Source of the DNA: Brachionus manjavacas
Lineage: Eukaryota > Rotifera > Eurotatoria > Ploima > Brachionidae
Length of the DNA: 64,000 bases
Reading direction: 5' to 3'
Assembly (NCBI GenBank): GCA_019054805.1
Contig: JAHQIY010000005.1
Coordinates: 5,997,501 to 6,061,500, forward strand
The position numbers and the translations under genes are program-made. The notes beneath the pieces are model-generated. The model was given only the letters and a program-made list of their open reading frames with translations, did not search any database and was not told the DNA's origin. Positions 10,149 through 20,440 of this stretch are shown in pieces. Each line of letters starts with the position of its first letter. The stretch's first letter is position 1.

Positions 10149-10558
10149 TAGTGTTGACAGACAGCCAATTTTGACCGGCCAACTTGCGGTCCAAATCTGG
10201 CGGTCACCTGTCCAGCCATTAAAATACGACCGGTCCAAAATACGGCCAGAATAAAAAAATTTTAAATAAATTTTTTTTAATTTTCAAAAAAAGAAATAAG
10301 TGTTTTTTTTTCTTATTTATTTAAGATGAATTTTTTTAAAAGGCATTTTGTATAAAATAAATTTTTTAAATATTTGTTTGTTTATAAAGATCATTTTATT
10401 TAAATACGAGATAGCTCAGTTGGTTAAGTACTTGTAAAAAATGAAAATTTTTGGGGATAAAAAGGGTAGGGTTCTAATCCACATCAAGTTGATTATTTTT
10501 TTTTTGGATTTTTTTTGTTGGATCGGCCACCTGTCCACCTGCCCGGCGCCCAACACTA
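10149..10558. mobile_element. hAT-like MITE with near-perfect 8-bp TSD, carrying a tRNA-like segment
   Basis: The termini are TAGTGTTG and CAACACTA. The flanks are aattttat (10141-10148) and aactttat (10559-10566), 7 of 8 matching. Inside, both halves hold a GC-richer tract with cacctgtcca. At 10406-10487 there is a tRNA-like stretch. The TIR identity beyond eight bases is weak, so the hAT call rests mainly on the duplication length. Confidence 0.65.
10406..10487 (+). pseudogene. tRNA-like segment (A and B boxes), not a working tRNA
   Basis: tagctcagttggttaag is an excellent A-box/D-loop, and gggttctaatcc is a good B-box. The D-stem cannot close (gctc against gtac), the T-stem and acceptor are mismatched, and the anticodon region is an A/T-rich insert. 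It could still recruit pol III. It is probably a SINE head or tRNA pseudogene inside the MITE. Confidence 0.5.
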
Positions 10559-10566
10559 AACTTTAT

Positions 10567-11130
10567 CATCGTCAGAATTTAAAGTGAAAATAAAAAATGA
10601 TAATAATAATTAACTAATAAGTTTATTGTTTTATTTTTTCCTTTATTGCTTTTTCAATTCCAGTTCCTAATTAAGATTACTTAATTTTGAATCAATAAAT
10701 AATGCATTCTTTATTAGCTCGGTAGGATTAAATTAAAAAATAAAAAAATTTTAAATAAAATAAAATAATTGAAACTATCTAATCAGCCCTTTGAAATTGA
10801 ATTAAAAATTCGAATTCAAATAAAATAAATTAATTTAAAAAAAAAATTTAAGAAAATTGATACAAAGCAAGAAATGGGCCCGATTAAAGAATTATAGAGA
10901 TTGACTAATATTAGTCCTCATCTTTTTGTTGAGAGAATTTTTATTAAAATTATCCTTGTGCCAATATTATGGCAAACTTAATTCCCTAAAATCTTCCACA
11001 AATAAATCATAATTTACTCTAGTTAAAAAATCACTTCTTCGACTCATGTCAAAAAGGTGCACTTAAACCAATTAACAAGTATGCAGACGTGTATATAAGT
11101 GTTAGAACAAACAAAATGCTTACTTAAATA
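10567..11130. other. Non-coding, downstream of HDHD5
   Basis: AT-rich with no supported gene. It includes the likely 3' flank of the HDHD5 transcript. Confidence 0.4.
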
Positions 11131-11136
11131 TTTATT
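11131..11136 (-). terminator. Candidate polyadenylation signal for HDHD5-like gene
   Basis: AATAAA on the minus strand, 70 bases after the stop codon. In such AT-rich DNA the hexamer is common by chance. Confidence 0.4.
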
Positions 11137-11205
11137 TATAAATCAAAGGAAAAATTAAAAATAATCTAAAAACATAAACATAGTCTAGACAAAAAAAAAG
11201 TTCAT

Positions 11206-12801
11206 TTAAAGCCTAGATCGTCTTATAATGTGATCGACAGCGTCTTTAAGGTTGTCAACAGTTAAGTCGGGAATGTTATCTTGATCATCAAAATAGCTGA
11301 TGAAAGAGTTTTTTCTTGACAAGGCATCTCTTAGTTCATTCTTACCCAAATGGCCATTCAGCTCCTTTTTGATTATCGGAACATTCAAATTTTTTATCTG
11401 ATTCTCCGCTATGCATTGATCATTATTGTTCGTGTCAATATGGGAATTGAACAAATTCCTCAGATGAACCATTAGATCATTATTTGGGTTATAAACACCA
11501 GTTGAGACTAAGATGGATTCGACGTGCTCGGTGTTCTTCGCTTCAAGGGTGAAAAACTCCGGCACGGCCAAACTATGTCGCCTCGAGTTTTGACAAGAAG
11601 CGCGACGAGATGATCTCCTTGAAGACTTGGACTCCAGCTCAGCCAAGTGCTCTTTGAACGCATTTGCTCCCTTAATGTCAACTTCGGGATTGTCTCTAAA
11701 AAATAAATAAAAATTTAATTAAATTTGTCCCAAACAAAAAACATAAATCACCAACCCGATGATATAAAATTTATTTATTCTATTTCCACTTTTGCTAAAA
11801 CGCTGTATTTGCTCGGCCGCATATTCATATGTTACCAAATATGGCTTTCCCATCAATTCTTCATAGATCAACTCATTTTTTGTTATTTTCTTAATAAAAA
11901 ATTTAAAAAAAAAATTTTTTTTAAATTTTTTATGTACCATGTAGAGCGATTCGAGACACTCCAAAAAAGCGCCATGGCCAAATCTGGGCAAAGCGGCAGC
12001 TCCCTTGAAAGTCAAATCTTTGTTGCATGCTATCACTGGCAAATGTGGGTAAGGAACAAATTTGAATTTAGCTCTGGGATCGCCATTAGTCATCAAAATG
12101 TCGATCAAGACTTGTAGTGAACATTCCCAGTTAATTGGTTCGCCTAGCAATAGAATGGCATCGATGGGCCGAAAGTCTTGCTGAGCTTGGATTTGTTCAC
12201 TAGTCAAGGGTGTATTCTTTAGGACAAAAAAATATTTTAATTTTTCATCTCTTTTTTTTTTAATTTTAAATTATAATAAAAATTACTAGCAATATTTTTC
12301 GCTTGCTATGATCAATGTAGTCTAGGTCGGGAAAAATTTGAACTAGCTCTTCCACAGTTAAGTAGTCTGAAAAGCCAAGCCTTTTAAAATTTAAAAATTT
12401 TTTAAAAATTTTTCTTCTTTAATCTAAAATTACTCGGCTATTAGGCCATAAGAGTCTTGCTGACAACAGACTAGAACTCTTTGGTCATGGTATTGAGTGA
12501 GCGCATGACAGGGCGAAGGAGCAACTACTACATGGTCAGATGTGAATGGTAGTTCGAGAATTTTGGTCAAATTGTCAACCAGAATAGCCGAGCAGTATGT
12601 TCCATTGGTCACGAACACAAATGGGATGTCATTGTTCCACAGTGCGTGAATGGCTTCTTTGGACCATTCGAACGGCTTGCCTCCCTGAAGCACCACGCCG
12701 TCAATATCAATAAAGACACCTGGGTTTGATATGCAGTCCTAAAACAGCACAGAATTAAATTCTATTAAATTAATTCTGTTTAATTTTACATTAATTTCCA
12801 T
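11206..12801 (-). CDS. HDHD5: HDHD5/CECR5-like HAD-superfamily protein, 6 exons
   Basis: Exons on the minus strand: 12801-12790, 12738-12434, 12380-12287, 12216-11938, 11889-11756, 11695-11206. Introns are 48-70 bp, all GT-AG, and the phases agree (1,314 bases, 437 residues). The N-terminal HAD motif I is FIDIDGVVLQGGKPFEW; FVFVTNGTY is motif II. Next come ILLLGEPINWECSLQVLIDI, PYPHLPVIACNKDL, FGHGAFLECLESLY, LIYEELMGKPYLVTYEYA, FYIIGDNPEVDIKGAN (motif III/IV aspartates) and SILVSTGVYNP. Order and length match animal HDHD5/CECR5 (about 420 residues). These proteins are hydrolase-like, usually predicted mitochondrial or ER-associated, of unsettled substrate. The first exon (four codons) is inferred only from phase and a gtaaaa donor; a longer N-terminus elsewhere is possible. 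Confidence 0.9.
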
Positions 12802-15074
12802 TTTTGGTCTAATTTGGTCTAAGATTTTTTTCCAAAAGGCAATGATGTATTTGGAATGTAATTTGGTTCTTTTTAAATGAGCAACATCACACGCCCTTTT
12901 CAACATAAACAAACAACCAATACATTCTAATTGTCTTGCGCTAGAATCGTGCTTTGGTAAATTTGAAGAGATCAGTGCTAGAAATGTGCTTTAGCACTAG
13001 CGCCTGTATGCTATGATTTGAATAAGCTCTCACTTATTCAATGAATGATTCTATAGACAGAATCTATACAATTCAAAATTTGGTGGGTATCCAAAATATT
13101 GGCTTATTTTTTTTAATTTAAAAGAGCACGATTTGAACAAATGATTTTTCTTATCTTTGATGTGATCAAGGTGTTTGTTATTTTGTAGTATAATGTAGTA
13201 AAATTTTAATAATAAACATAGCTCGTTAAATTGAAATTAAAATTTTTGAAAAGCATCATTTCAAATTAGATTTGGGAAATGGTTTTTTTTAACTTTTTAT
13301 TTTAAAATAAAAAGATTATGTATTTTAAACAAAATCTTCTGTCATAATAGTTAATTTTATTTTTATTCAAAAAATCTTATGTACTTTATTGAAAAAATTT
13401 AAATTATGAAAAAAAAGTGAACTACTAAATTTTTAAACTTAATTTAATAAAATATTTTTTGAATAAAATAAAAATCTGTGTGAAATGTCTCCTTTTTATT
13501 CAAAATAAGACCTTCCTTTCTTGTAATTTTCAATTAGAAAAAAATCGAGACAAAAAATTTATTGATTTACAAAATTTTTCATCAACTCAATTAAAAGAAA
13601 TTGTGAAACTTTGAAATTTCATTAAAAAGATATAATATTCAAATTTGACATCCTAAAAAACTTTTGAATATTCAAATTAAATTTGAAGAAAAAAATTAAT
13701 TTGGTTATTTTAAAACAAACTAAAATTAATGAAATTTTAAATTGACTTAAATCTTTAAAATCGATATAAATCGTTATAAATTTTGAAGAAAACGACATGA
13801 ACTACTGAAAATTTGTCAATTTGTACAGTTTTTAACGAGCTTTACGAGTCTGGGTTGGTTTAGTTGTTGAAAAAATTTATTAGAAGACATCCAAACTTAA
13901 CTTTAAAGCCAAAAAAAAGAATTTTTTTCAGATTGTTTTTATATTGCCTAATTGAAATTAAACACGATAATTAAAATAAAAAATTTAAATTATAGTCTTA
14001 GCTATCTAAAGGATCTTACTTTAACACTGAATAAAAAATTTTGAAAAATTCCTGAACTCCACTTATTCTACAAAGCAAAAATAATTTTAAAAATTCTAAT
14101 ATGTCAATTAGTTAGGAATTTTCAATGCTTTTGAAATTAATAGTTTTTACCAAGATATTTCTTTTCTTTTTTTTCTTTATAAGCTTTCAATATTTTTAAA
14201 CAGATGGTTTTAGAATTTTATTAAATTTTTCATTTAGTGTAAATTAAAAGTCTTAATTGATAGTTCAATATATAGTTCAAATATTATTTCAAAAGAAGAG
14301 TATGCTTGATCTAAATTATTTTGATCAAATTAATCAAATAATTTTCAAATAATCTTCTGTAACAATAGTTAAAATTTTAATAACTTTGATAATTTATGAT
14401 TTTAATAACTTTAAATATTTAAATATCTAAGTTATTTTTTTTAAATTATTGATATGAAATAATTTTTAAAAATCTGTCGGTTTTCTGCCAGAATCAAACA
14501 AAAATTAATCATTCTTTAAGTTTTTTTAATTTTACAATATGAATAAGATATTTATATCCTAACATGACATTTATCATAACTGCATTGTAAAAATTCAATT
14601 TCATGTGACTTAGTTTGTGACTTAAAAACAAGTCAAGTTGCAAGCTTTTTATTATCTATTGGGAGCTTGGCATAAATTTCCCCATTATAAGGGAAAAAAC
14701 TTAATTAAACAAAAATTTTATTTGAGATTTTACAAATTTATACAAATTTACAAAATTAATAAAATAATTTCGTACTTCTTATATTACTTCTTGTTATAAA
14801 ATCCGATTAGGCAAATTGGCTAAAAAGAACGTTGTTTTGGTTTCCCCTTAAATTAATAAAAAAAAATATCATAAAATCTGAATCAACATTGAATGGTTAA
14901 TTTATTATTCAAGATTAAAAAAAGTGAATATTTCAATTTACCGTTCATTTAATTAAGCGCAAATTCCTTAATTAATAGCTTGTCAATGTCGAGACAATAA
15001 ATCAAGTTTAAAACTCGTCAGTTAAAGTTTTAAATTACTAAAGTAAAGACTAATTAAATAAAAAGACCCTAACC
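12802..15074. other. Non-coding AT-rich block upstream of HDHD5
   Basis: No gene was found. An 11-base inverted pair, agctcgttaaa (about 13221) and tttaacgagct (about 13833), might mark an old transposon of about 620 bp, but little else pairs. Two similar segments (cttctgt..aatagttaa) lie near 13338 and 14354. The HDHD5 promoter is presumably just above 12801. Confidence 0.35.
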
Positions 15075-15243
15075 TTATGAAACCATAAACCAGGGCTTCA
15101 AAGCGGCCAACGCATCTCTGGTATTCAAAAATAGATTTTAAAAAAGCCTTCTTCAACATCAACTTGCACTTTAATACAAAATTTAAAACCATGTTTGTTT
15201 TTGGTGTCAAGTTTTTCCAGTTAACCAGGACTCCCTTCTGACT
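15075..15243 (+). pseudogene. Ty3/Gypsy-type reverse transcriptase fragment
   Basis: In one plus frame: THLWYSKIDFKKAFFNINLH, then TKFKTMFVFGVKFFQLTR and TPF before a stop. This resembles RT motifs of LTR retrotransposons (yFSklDlksgfhqI, kTaF, f.rlPFGL). It covers only about 55 codons and lacks the YxDD region. A longer minus-strand frame over it has no recognisable content. Confidence 0.5.
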
Positions 15244-15475
15244 TATAACTGACAAATATTTATTAAAAAATTTGCTTCTGTAAAATTTTAGTTTCGATTT
15301 AAATTATTCAAATTAATTCTTATTAAATAGAAAAAATAATACATTTTAATGGTTTATTCGAAATGATTCCTGAAGATTAAATTTATAAAAAAATTTATAA
15401 TAAGCTTTCATAATTAATTAAAAAAAAATAAATAATATTAAAATAATAAATACTATTCATTGAGCTCTTCTTAAA

Positions 15476-15945
15476 TATAATTTGATTCGTCGTCTTCGAC
15501 AGAAGAATTTTCAGAGTCTTCAAAGTTGAGCTTCCCACTTTTCTTACACTTGCAATTAGTTAATCAAATCTTTTTGAAAAATTTTTAACCTTTTGATTGT
15601 AGAATTACGTTCATTGCGGTTTATGAATTCGAATCCTTTTTAAAAAGGATGTTAGAAAGATGATACTATTAAGAAATCATTTGATTCAAGATCACAAATA
15701 TTACAGTTGTCATCATAAGATTGCTCTAAACCAGATTTTAAATCTTTGTTAAACCTAAAATCATCTTCCTTTACTACTAATTTTGTTTCAATAAGTTTTA
15801 ATCCAGGTATTATCATACTAGTCGTCACATAAATTTCTCCCCTCATTGTTTCACTTAATTTATTAAAAATACCGATACATTTTAAAGTTTGAGAAAGAAT
15901 CTCTTTAATTTTGAAGAATGTTTGGAATTTGGATTTAGGAAGCAT
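15476..15945 (-). pseudogene. hAT-family transposase relic
   Basis: The minus-strand frame 15945-15652 contains LSETMRGEIYVTTSMIIPGL followed by KLIETKL and LKSGLEQSY. This resembles the hAT stretch 'F...T..LS.e.yvt.SlviPgi..l...L' that precedes the dimerisation domain. A second frame near 15560-15476 ends CKCKKSGKLNFEDSENSSVE DDESNYI before a stop; it may be the acidic end of another element. No intact transposase is present. Confidence 0.5.
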
Positions 15946-15974
15946 TGTTTTACTTTAGTAACTTTGTAGTTTAA

Positions 15975-16885
15975 CTCGACGACTGCAAGATCTTGACAAC
16001 AGCTCGGAATGTTGAAGACTGTTTAAGGCTTCAACGCGATCTAGAGGCCGTGTAGAAGTGGTGTAATGATAAGTCGATGAAGCTTAACTTCAGTAAATGC
16101 CGAATCATGCACTGTGGTAAACGCAATAGTAATTTCATGTGCAGCTTAAATGAAATTAACGGCCCTTCTTATCCTATCGAGGTAACAACGAGAGAACGTG
16201 ACCTTGGTATCATTCTTACCTCAAACATGAAATGGCATGAACAAGATCCTAGTTCAGCAAGCAAAGCAAGTCAGGTGCTTGGTATTCTAAAGAAGTCCTT
16301 TCGAACAAGAAACCATTCGTTGTGGAAGAAGCTAATCACTACGTACGTAAGACCACATGTCGATTTTGCAATTTCAGTCTGGAATCCATACCAACACGGG
16401 GATATCAACGTGGTCGAGCGCGTAATGTGAAGGGCGACAAAGGTTCCTGGTCGTCTTCGAGACCTAAACTATGTTGAACGTTGCAAAAAGCTGGGTTTGA
16501 CCAATCTAAAGGCAAGGCGCTTGAGGGGCGATTTGATAAAGCAGTTTAAAATTGCAAAAGAAATAGAGCATGTTGAATTTGCCGCCCCGACTTACATCTC
16601 TGTGCCAAGAGGCAATAGGAGAGCGAGATTGAGACGAGAATTGGTGAAGATCTGTAATCAACGGCATAACTTTTTCTGCAACCGAATTATCAATGACTGG
16701 AACGATCTTTACGACTCCATCATCACCGCCAAAAGTACCAACGACTTCAAAAGCAAGCTTGACAAAACAGTTACTTAATTACGGAAAGTGGCACCACACA
16801 GGGTGTCGTCACCCATCGCGTTTTGCATCATCCTGCATGCAAATCGCGACTTGTAGCCTACCCCTTACTACTACTACTATTAACT
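15975..16885 (+). pseudogene. 5'-truncated LINE: RT thumb and C-terminus, (TAC)n tail
   Basis: The copy starts at the YxDD-type motif (DDCKILTTARNVEDCL) and runs through WCNDKSMKLNFSKCRIMHCG, ERDLGIILTSNMKW, YVRPHVDFAISVWNPY, ARRLRGDLIKQFKI and CNRIINDWNDL to a stop at 16776-16778. A 3' UTR of about 85 bases ends in tactactactact near 16875. Two in-frame stops (TAG near 16054, TGA near 16428) interrupt it. Otherwise the frame is preserved, so decay is modest. GC content is higher than in the surroundings. Confidence 0.85.
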
Positions 16886-17481
16886 CAAATAAAAATCTTC
16901 AAAATGACCACTCTTACGGAAAACCAAAATTATCAAGTTAATTGAATTTGCACTTAATTCGATAGAAGGCAAAATCTAAAAAAGTATGCTTAAATTAAAA
17001 AACCCAAATCCTAATTAATTCAAAAAAATTTAATATAAAAATAAAAAAAAAAAGAACCCAAAAAATTTTCAATCTATTTTAATACTTAATGTCAGAAAAA
17101 TATACATTGAAAATAATGGATAATGGACAGAAACAAACAAGACCAATCAAGCAACTTATCTTTATAATTTTTTTCCTTTTTTTTGAATCATTTTAAATGA
17201 ATTAAAATATTGTCAAAGAAAATGATTTCAATACAATAAAAGTTTTCATTTAGCTAATATCTTCAATAAAAGAGAGTCCAAAATAATCCTTTTTAAATAA
17301 TAATTTTTTTCTTAATTAATTAAATCATAAAGTCCAAAATCTTTATGATTTAATTTAAAAAAATCATAAAATATTAATTTATTTTTTTACTCACACAGTT
17401 TTAAAAATAAAAGAATCGTCAAATAATCAAAAATAAATTTTGTTTAAATATAACCTAAGGATTAGACAAATAATTTTTTAA
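16886..17481. other. Leader region upstream of the Penelope-like element
   Basis: AT-rich. A short ATG frame opens at 17089 (MSEKYTLKIMDNGQKQTRPI) and closes within about 35 codons; it might be the start of the element's first ORF in a decayed frame. No copy of the 3' terminal structure is visible here, so a 5' terminal repeat was not found. Confidence 0.35.
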
Positions 17482-17967
17482 TGTTTTCGTAGTGATATTA
17501 ATGATTTATTTAGACAGGCGTATTCAGTTGAAGAAAAAAAGTTAAGTAAAATCTTAATTGAATCAAAAAGGAAAGCTGAGCGCTGTAAAGTAGTTAAATA
17601 CGTTGCTAAGATTTATGAAATTGATGGCTATAAATCAACTAGTAATAGCAATCAAAGTAATTACTCGACAAATGATGCTAGTTTTTATAAAGTAAAATCC
17701 AGTACCCCTAAACAAGATAATCATATCAAACGTCGTTATAACAATAATTATAATAAAAATACTAATTATAAGAAAAATGTCTCTTTTGCCGACTTAACTA
17801 TGAATGATGATGATGATGAATGTTCATTTAATCAAAGTCGAACTAAGCCTGCATCAATTTTGAGGAGAAATAATATAGACAATTCTAATTCGAACCATTT
17901 TTCAAATAACTCAAATCCCAAAAGAGGAAATTTTCGTATACGAGGCCGGTCCAGAGGGAACAATTAA
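17482..17967 (+). CDS. Penelope-like element ORF1 (Asn-rich, RG-rich end)
   Basis: 161 codons, open from the preceding stop, with no early Met, so the start is missing or upstream in another frame. It begins NDLFRQAYSVEEKKLSKIL, then RKAERCKVVKYVAKIYEIDG. The middle is Asn/Lys/Tyr-rich, followed by a four-Asp run. It ends GNFRIRGRSRGNN, an RGG-like basic tail suggestive of RNA binding. Its stop overlaps the next start (TAATG). Role unknown; similar low-complexity ORF1 proteins precede RT in some Penelope-like elements. Confidence 0.6.
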   Translation, partial: CFRSDINDLFRQAYSVEEKKLSKILIESKRKAERCKVVKYVAKIYEIDGYKSTSNSNQSNYSTNDASFYKVKSSTPKQDNHIKRRYNNNYNKNTNYKKNVSFADLTMNDDDDECSFNQSRTKPASILRRNNIDNSNSNHFSNNSNPKRGNFRIRGRSRGNN

Positions 17968-18308
17968 TGGTAAATACTAATGATCTTTTCAAAATTCATA
18001 AAATTGGTCAGCGGGTTTTTCAAATTGGCGAAATTGATTTTAGTTTAGACTTTATTGACAAATTAGTAAATATTTTGGACAACGGCTTTAAATTTATTCC
18101 TTGCTATCATTTTAATATTTTTCACATTTTCAAGAATTTGATTTATTCTTTTGATAATAATATGTTTAATTTCAATAAACAACTTTTCTATAATCTAAAA
18201 TCTTGTAATTCTTTTAAAATTAAACAAATTCAATCTAATTGTAGCTCTTTAGATTGCTTTATTAAAAATTGTAAAAAGAATTATAATGAAAAAATATCCC
18301 ATTTTTAG
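17967..18308 (+). CDS. Penelope RT protein, N-terminal part (frame-disrupted)
   Basis: Starts at the ATG that shares a base with the ORF1 stop. It contains VNTNDLFKIHKIGQRVFQIG, SLDFIDKLVNILDNGFKFIP and CYHFNIFHIFKNLIYS, typical of the region N-terminal to the Penelope RT core. The frame closes after NYNEKISHF. The next frame (+2) continues the conserved sequence from the same A-run, indicating a single-base indel rather than a natural end. Confidence 0.7.
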   Translation: MVNTNDLFKIHKIGQRVFQIGEIDFSLDFIDKLVNILDNGFKFIPCYHFNIFHIFKNLIYSFDNNMFNFNKQLFYNLKSCNSFKIKQIQSNCSSLDCFIKNCKKNYNEKISHF

Positions 18309-19921
18309 AACATTCTATTTATTTTCAATTAGAAGTATTGAAGGAGTTAGAGAATGTAGAAATAGGCACCTATAGGAATTTAAATTTTGATGAACTACAT
18401 ACACTAAAAAATTTTTGTACTACTAAACCTTTTAAAGTTGTTGAACTAGATAAGAATATAGGAGCAGGTTTAATTGATAATAAATTATATGAAAAACTTT
18501 GTTTTGAGCTTTTAGATGATACGAATACTTATACAAAGTTAGAATTTAATCCATTAAATTTAATTATTGAAAATATTGAATCTAGTCTCTTGGATCTTTT
18601 TGAAAATTCTCATATAAGTGAAGAACTTTTTATAAGTTTAATTCCTTCTAGATCTAAATTAGGTAGTTTTAGAATCTTACCAAAACTACATAAAGTAAAA
18701 TTCTCTTGTAGACCAATTATTAACTATAAATATCATCCAACGACTTTATTATGTAAATTAGTAGATATAATACTTAGACCTTTTGTCAAAAATTGTGAAT
18801 CTTTTATTCAAGATTCTCAAAACTTAATTCAAAAAACACAAAATATTATGTTTCCTAGAAATTCCTTTTTGGTTACTGGTGATTTTGATTCACTTTATTC
18901 TAATATTGACCATGATGACTGTTTAAAGGTTATAGGTGATTACATGAAAGATAAGCTTTGTTCTATACATATAAATGTTATAGGTTTTATTAACATTTTA
19001 AACTTAATTTTAAAGAATAATTACTTTTCTTATAATAAAGAATTTTTCTTTTTTCAAAAAATGGGTATTGCAATGGGTTCAATTTGTGGTCCTACAATAG
19101 CGAATTTATTTGTATATTGTTACGAAAGAATTTGGTTAAATATTCATAGACCACTTTTTTATGCTAGATATATTGATGATATTTTTGTGATTGTTAATAA
19201 TCTTGAGGCTTTAGAGAGTCTAAAAAATTCTTTTGGGCGTTTAAAATTGAATTTAGTTCATGGAAATGAAGTTAATTTTTTAGATCTTAAGATGTCCATA
19301 GATAAGTTTACCAATTATTTGATTTTTTCATTATACTGTAAACCTACTAACACATTTTGCTACCTTTCGATTAATTCAAATCATCCTGATTTTATTTTTG
19401 AAAATCTTCCTAAATCTTTATTTATTAGATTAAGACGAATTTGTTCTACTCTTTGTGATTTTACGAAATATTCTTTAAAATTGACCTTTCAACTTTTAGA
19501 TAGAGGTTATAATTTGAAGAAAATAAATAAAGTTTTCAACATGGTCTTTAATTTAGACAGGTATAAACTCTTGGAATATAAAACGAAAAAAGATAAAAAT
19601 GATAAGGTCTTCGATTTTAAAATAGAATTCGATAAAAATTCAGCTGTTTTTAAATTAGCTTTTAACAGAGCTTTTAAATCCTTAATTGAAAAATATGAGG
19701 AATTTAAAGATTTCAAATATAGAATTATAAATAGTACTCAGAATAATTTGAGTTCTTTAATGGTGCATGATTTTAAATTTCCTAACTCTTTCATGTGTAA
19801 TTTTAAGAAATGTTCTAATAAAGATTGTTTAACTTGTAATTTTGCTAATATAAATTGTGAAATTAGATTAAAAAATAATTATTTTTACCGATTTGGGATA
19901 ATTCTAATTGTAATTCTTTGA
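18293..19921 (+). CDS. Penelope-like reverse transcriptase core
   Basis: Open from 18293; no ATG near the start, because the natural N-terminus lies in the previous frame. Motifs counted from 18338: KPFKVVELDKNIGAG near residue 30, GDFDSLYSNIDHDDC near 181 (catalytic Asp), MGIAMGSICGPTIANLF near 245, FYARYIDDIFVI near 276 (catalytic DD), VNFLDLKMSI near 312, and a CNFKKCSNKDCLTC cysteine cluster near 490 that precedes the endonuclease in this family. The protein ends off-frame at FGIILIVIL. Catalytic residues are intact. It would copy element RNA at nicked target DNA or chromosome ends. Confidence 0.85.
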   Translation, partial: NIPFLEHSIYFQLEVLKELENVEIGTYRNLNFDELHTLKNFCTTKPFKVVELDKNIGAGLIDNKLYEKLCFELLDDTNTYTKLEFNPLNLIIENIESSLLDLFENSHISEELFISLIPSRSKLGSFRILPKLHKVKFSCRPIINYKYHPTTLLCKLVDIILRPFVKNCESFIQDSQNLIQKTQNIMFPRNSFLVTGDFDSLYSNIDHDDCLKVIGDYMKDKLCSIHINVIGFINILNLILKNNYFSYNKEFFFFQKMGIAMGSICGPTIANLFVYCYERIWLNIHRPLFYARYIDDIFVIVNNLEALESLKNSFGRLKLNLVHGNEVNFLDLKMSIDKFTNYLIFSLYCKPTNTFCYLSINSNHPDFIFENLPKSLFIRLRRICSTLCDFTKYSLKLTFQLLDRGYNLKKINKVFNMVFNLDRYKLLEYKTKKDKNDKVFDFKIEFDKNSAVFKLAFNRAFKSLIEKYEEFKDFKYRIINSTQNNLSSLMVHDFKFPNSFMCNFKKCSNKDCLTCNFANINCEIRLKNNYFYRFGIILIVIL

Positions 19922-20241
19922 ATTGTATTTATATTATTTATTGTAAATTTTGTAATAAATTCTATATAGGTCAAACTAATAATATTAAAAAACGGATTTA
20001 TAAACATATCTATGACATAAAAAACTTTAAACCTTTTTCTTTAAATTCAAGTAGTGTTTCAATTCATTTTAATCTTAAATATCACTTATATCAAGATCAT
20101 TTTAGCTTCTTTATTTATAAAATTAATCTGAAAGACAATTTTAGATTAAATTTAGAATGTTTTTTGATCAATTTATTTTTGAAATTAGATCTGCAATTGA
20201 TAAATGATTTTATACCAAGCATTAAAACTTTTTATAAATGA
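19918..20241 (+). CDS. Penelope GIY-YIG endonuclease domain
   Basis: About 107 codons. CIYIIYCKFCNKFYIGQTNN carries the GIY and YIG signatures. IKKRIYKHI supplies the expected Arg, and LNLECFLINLF holds the conserved Glu. The CxxC inside the first strand pair is typical of Penelope elements. In the same frame, conserved sequence extends upstream (DNSNCNSLN), showing that it was once fused to the RT; a one-base change near 19890 separates them. Canonical (EN-containing) rather than EN-less Athena-type. Confidence 0.85.
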   Translation: MNCIYIIYCKFCNKFYIGQTNNIKKRIYKHIYDIKNFKPFSLNSSSVSIHFNLKYHLYQDHFSFFIYKINLKDNFRLNLECFLINLFLKLDLQLINDFIPSIKTFYK

Positions 20242-20362
20242 ACGATGTAAAAATTGAAACTTTACTTTTCTTAATGAAACAAAAAATATTTTATTCTTTC
20301 TCTTTCTTTTCTAATTTATTTTTTGTATAATAACCTTATAACATTTTTTATTTTTTTATTTT

Positions 20363-20406
20363 TTAGAGCTTAGAAGAAGGCTTTTAGCCGAAACCGGTCG
20401 CTCTAA
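20363..20406 (+). ncRNA. Hammerhead-ribozyme-like motif at the Penelope 3' end
   Basis: Helix I arms are ttagagc (20363-20369) and gctctaa (20400-20406), perfectly complementary. Between them lie tagaaga (core, consensus cugANGA), helix II aggcttttagcc, the invariant gaaa, a minimal helix III ccgg, and the cleavage-type triplet gtc. Two core positions differ from CUGANGA (C3 to U, U4 to A), so activity is doubtful. Minimal type I hammerheads are known in Penelope terminal repeats, which fits the position 120 bases after the EN stop. Confidence 0.65.
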
Positions 20407-20440
20407 TTTAAAGAGAAATTTTAAAAAGAAATTTAGTCTT

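Larger units (their letters stand above)
17482..20440 (+). mobile_element. Penelope-like element (GIY-YIG type), nearly complete
   Basis: Parts in order: an Asn/Arg-rich ORF1, an RT ORF split by a frameshift, a GIY-YIG endonuclease ORF, and a 3' region with a hammerhead-like fold. Codon content is AT-rich throughout, like the surroundings. Two one-base frame changes (A-run near 18290; near 19890) break what would otherwise be one RT-EN protein. No target duplication or 5' terminal repeat could be identified, so the 5' limit is uncertain. Confidence 0.88.

Noticed and set aside
10406-10487. A functional tRNA gene
   Set aside because: A and B boxes are good, but the D, T and acceptor stems do not pair.
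11725-12117. 130-codon plus-strand frame
   Set aside because: Antisense of HDHD5 exons and an intron.
13221-13843. Pair of inverted agctcgttaaa words as a possible transposon
   Set aside because: Only 11 bases match, with no duplication; could be chance in AT-rich DNA.
15022-15255. 77-codon minus-strand frame
   Set aside because: The opposite strand carries a recognisable Gypsy RT segment; the minus frame has no features.
16693-16941. 82-codon plus frame overlapping the LINE end
   Set aside because: Shifted reading of the LINE C-terminus and its TAC tail.
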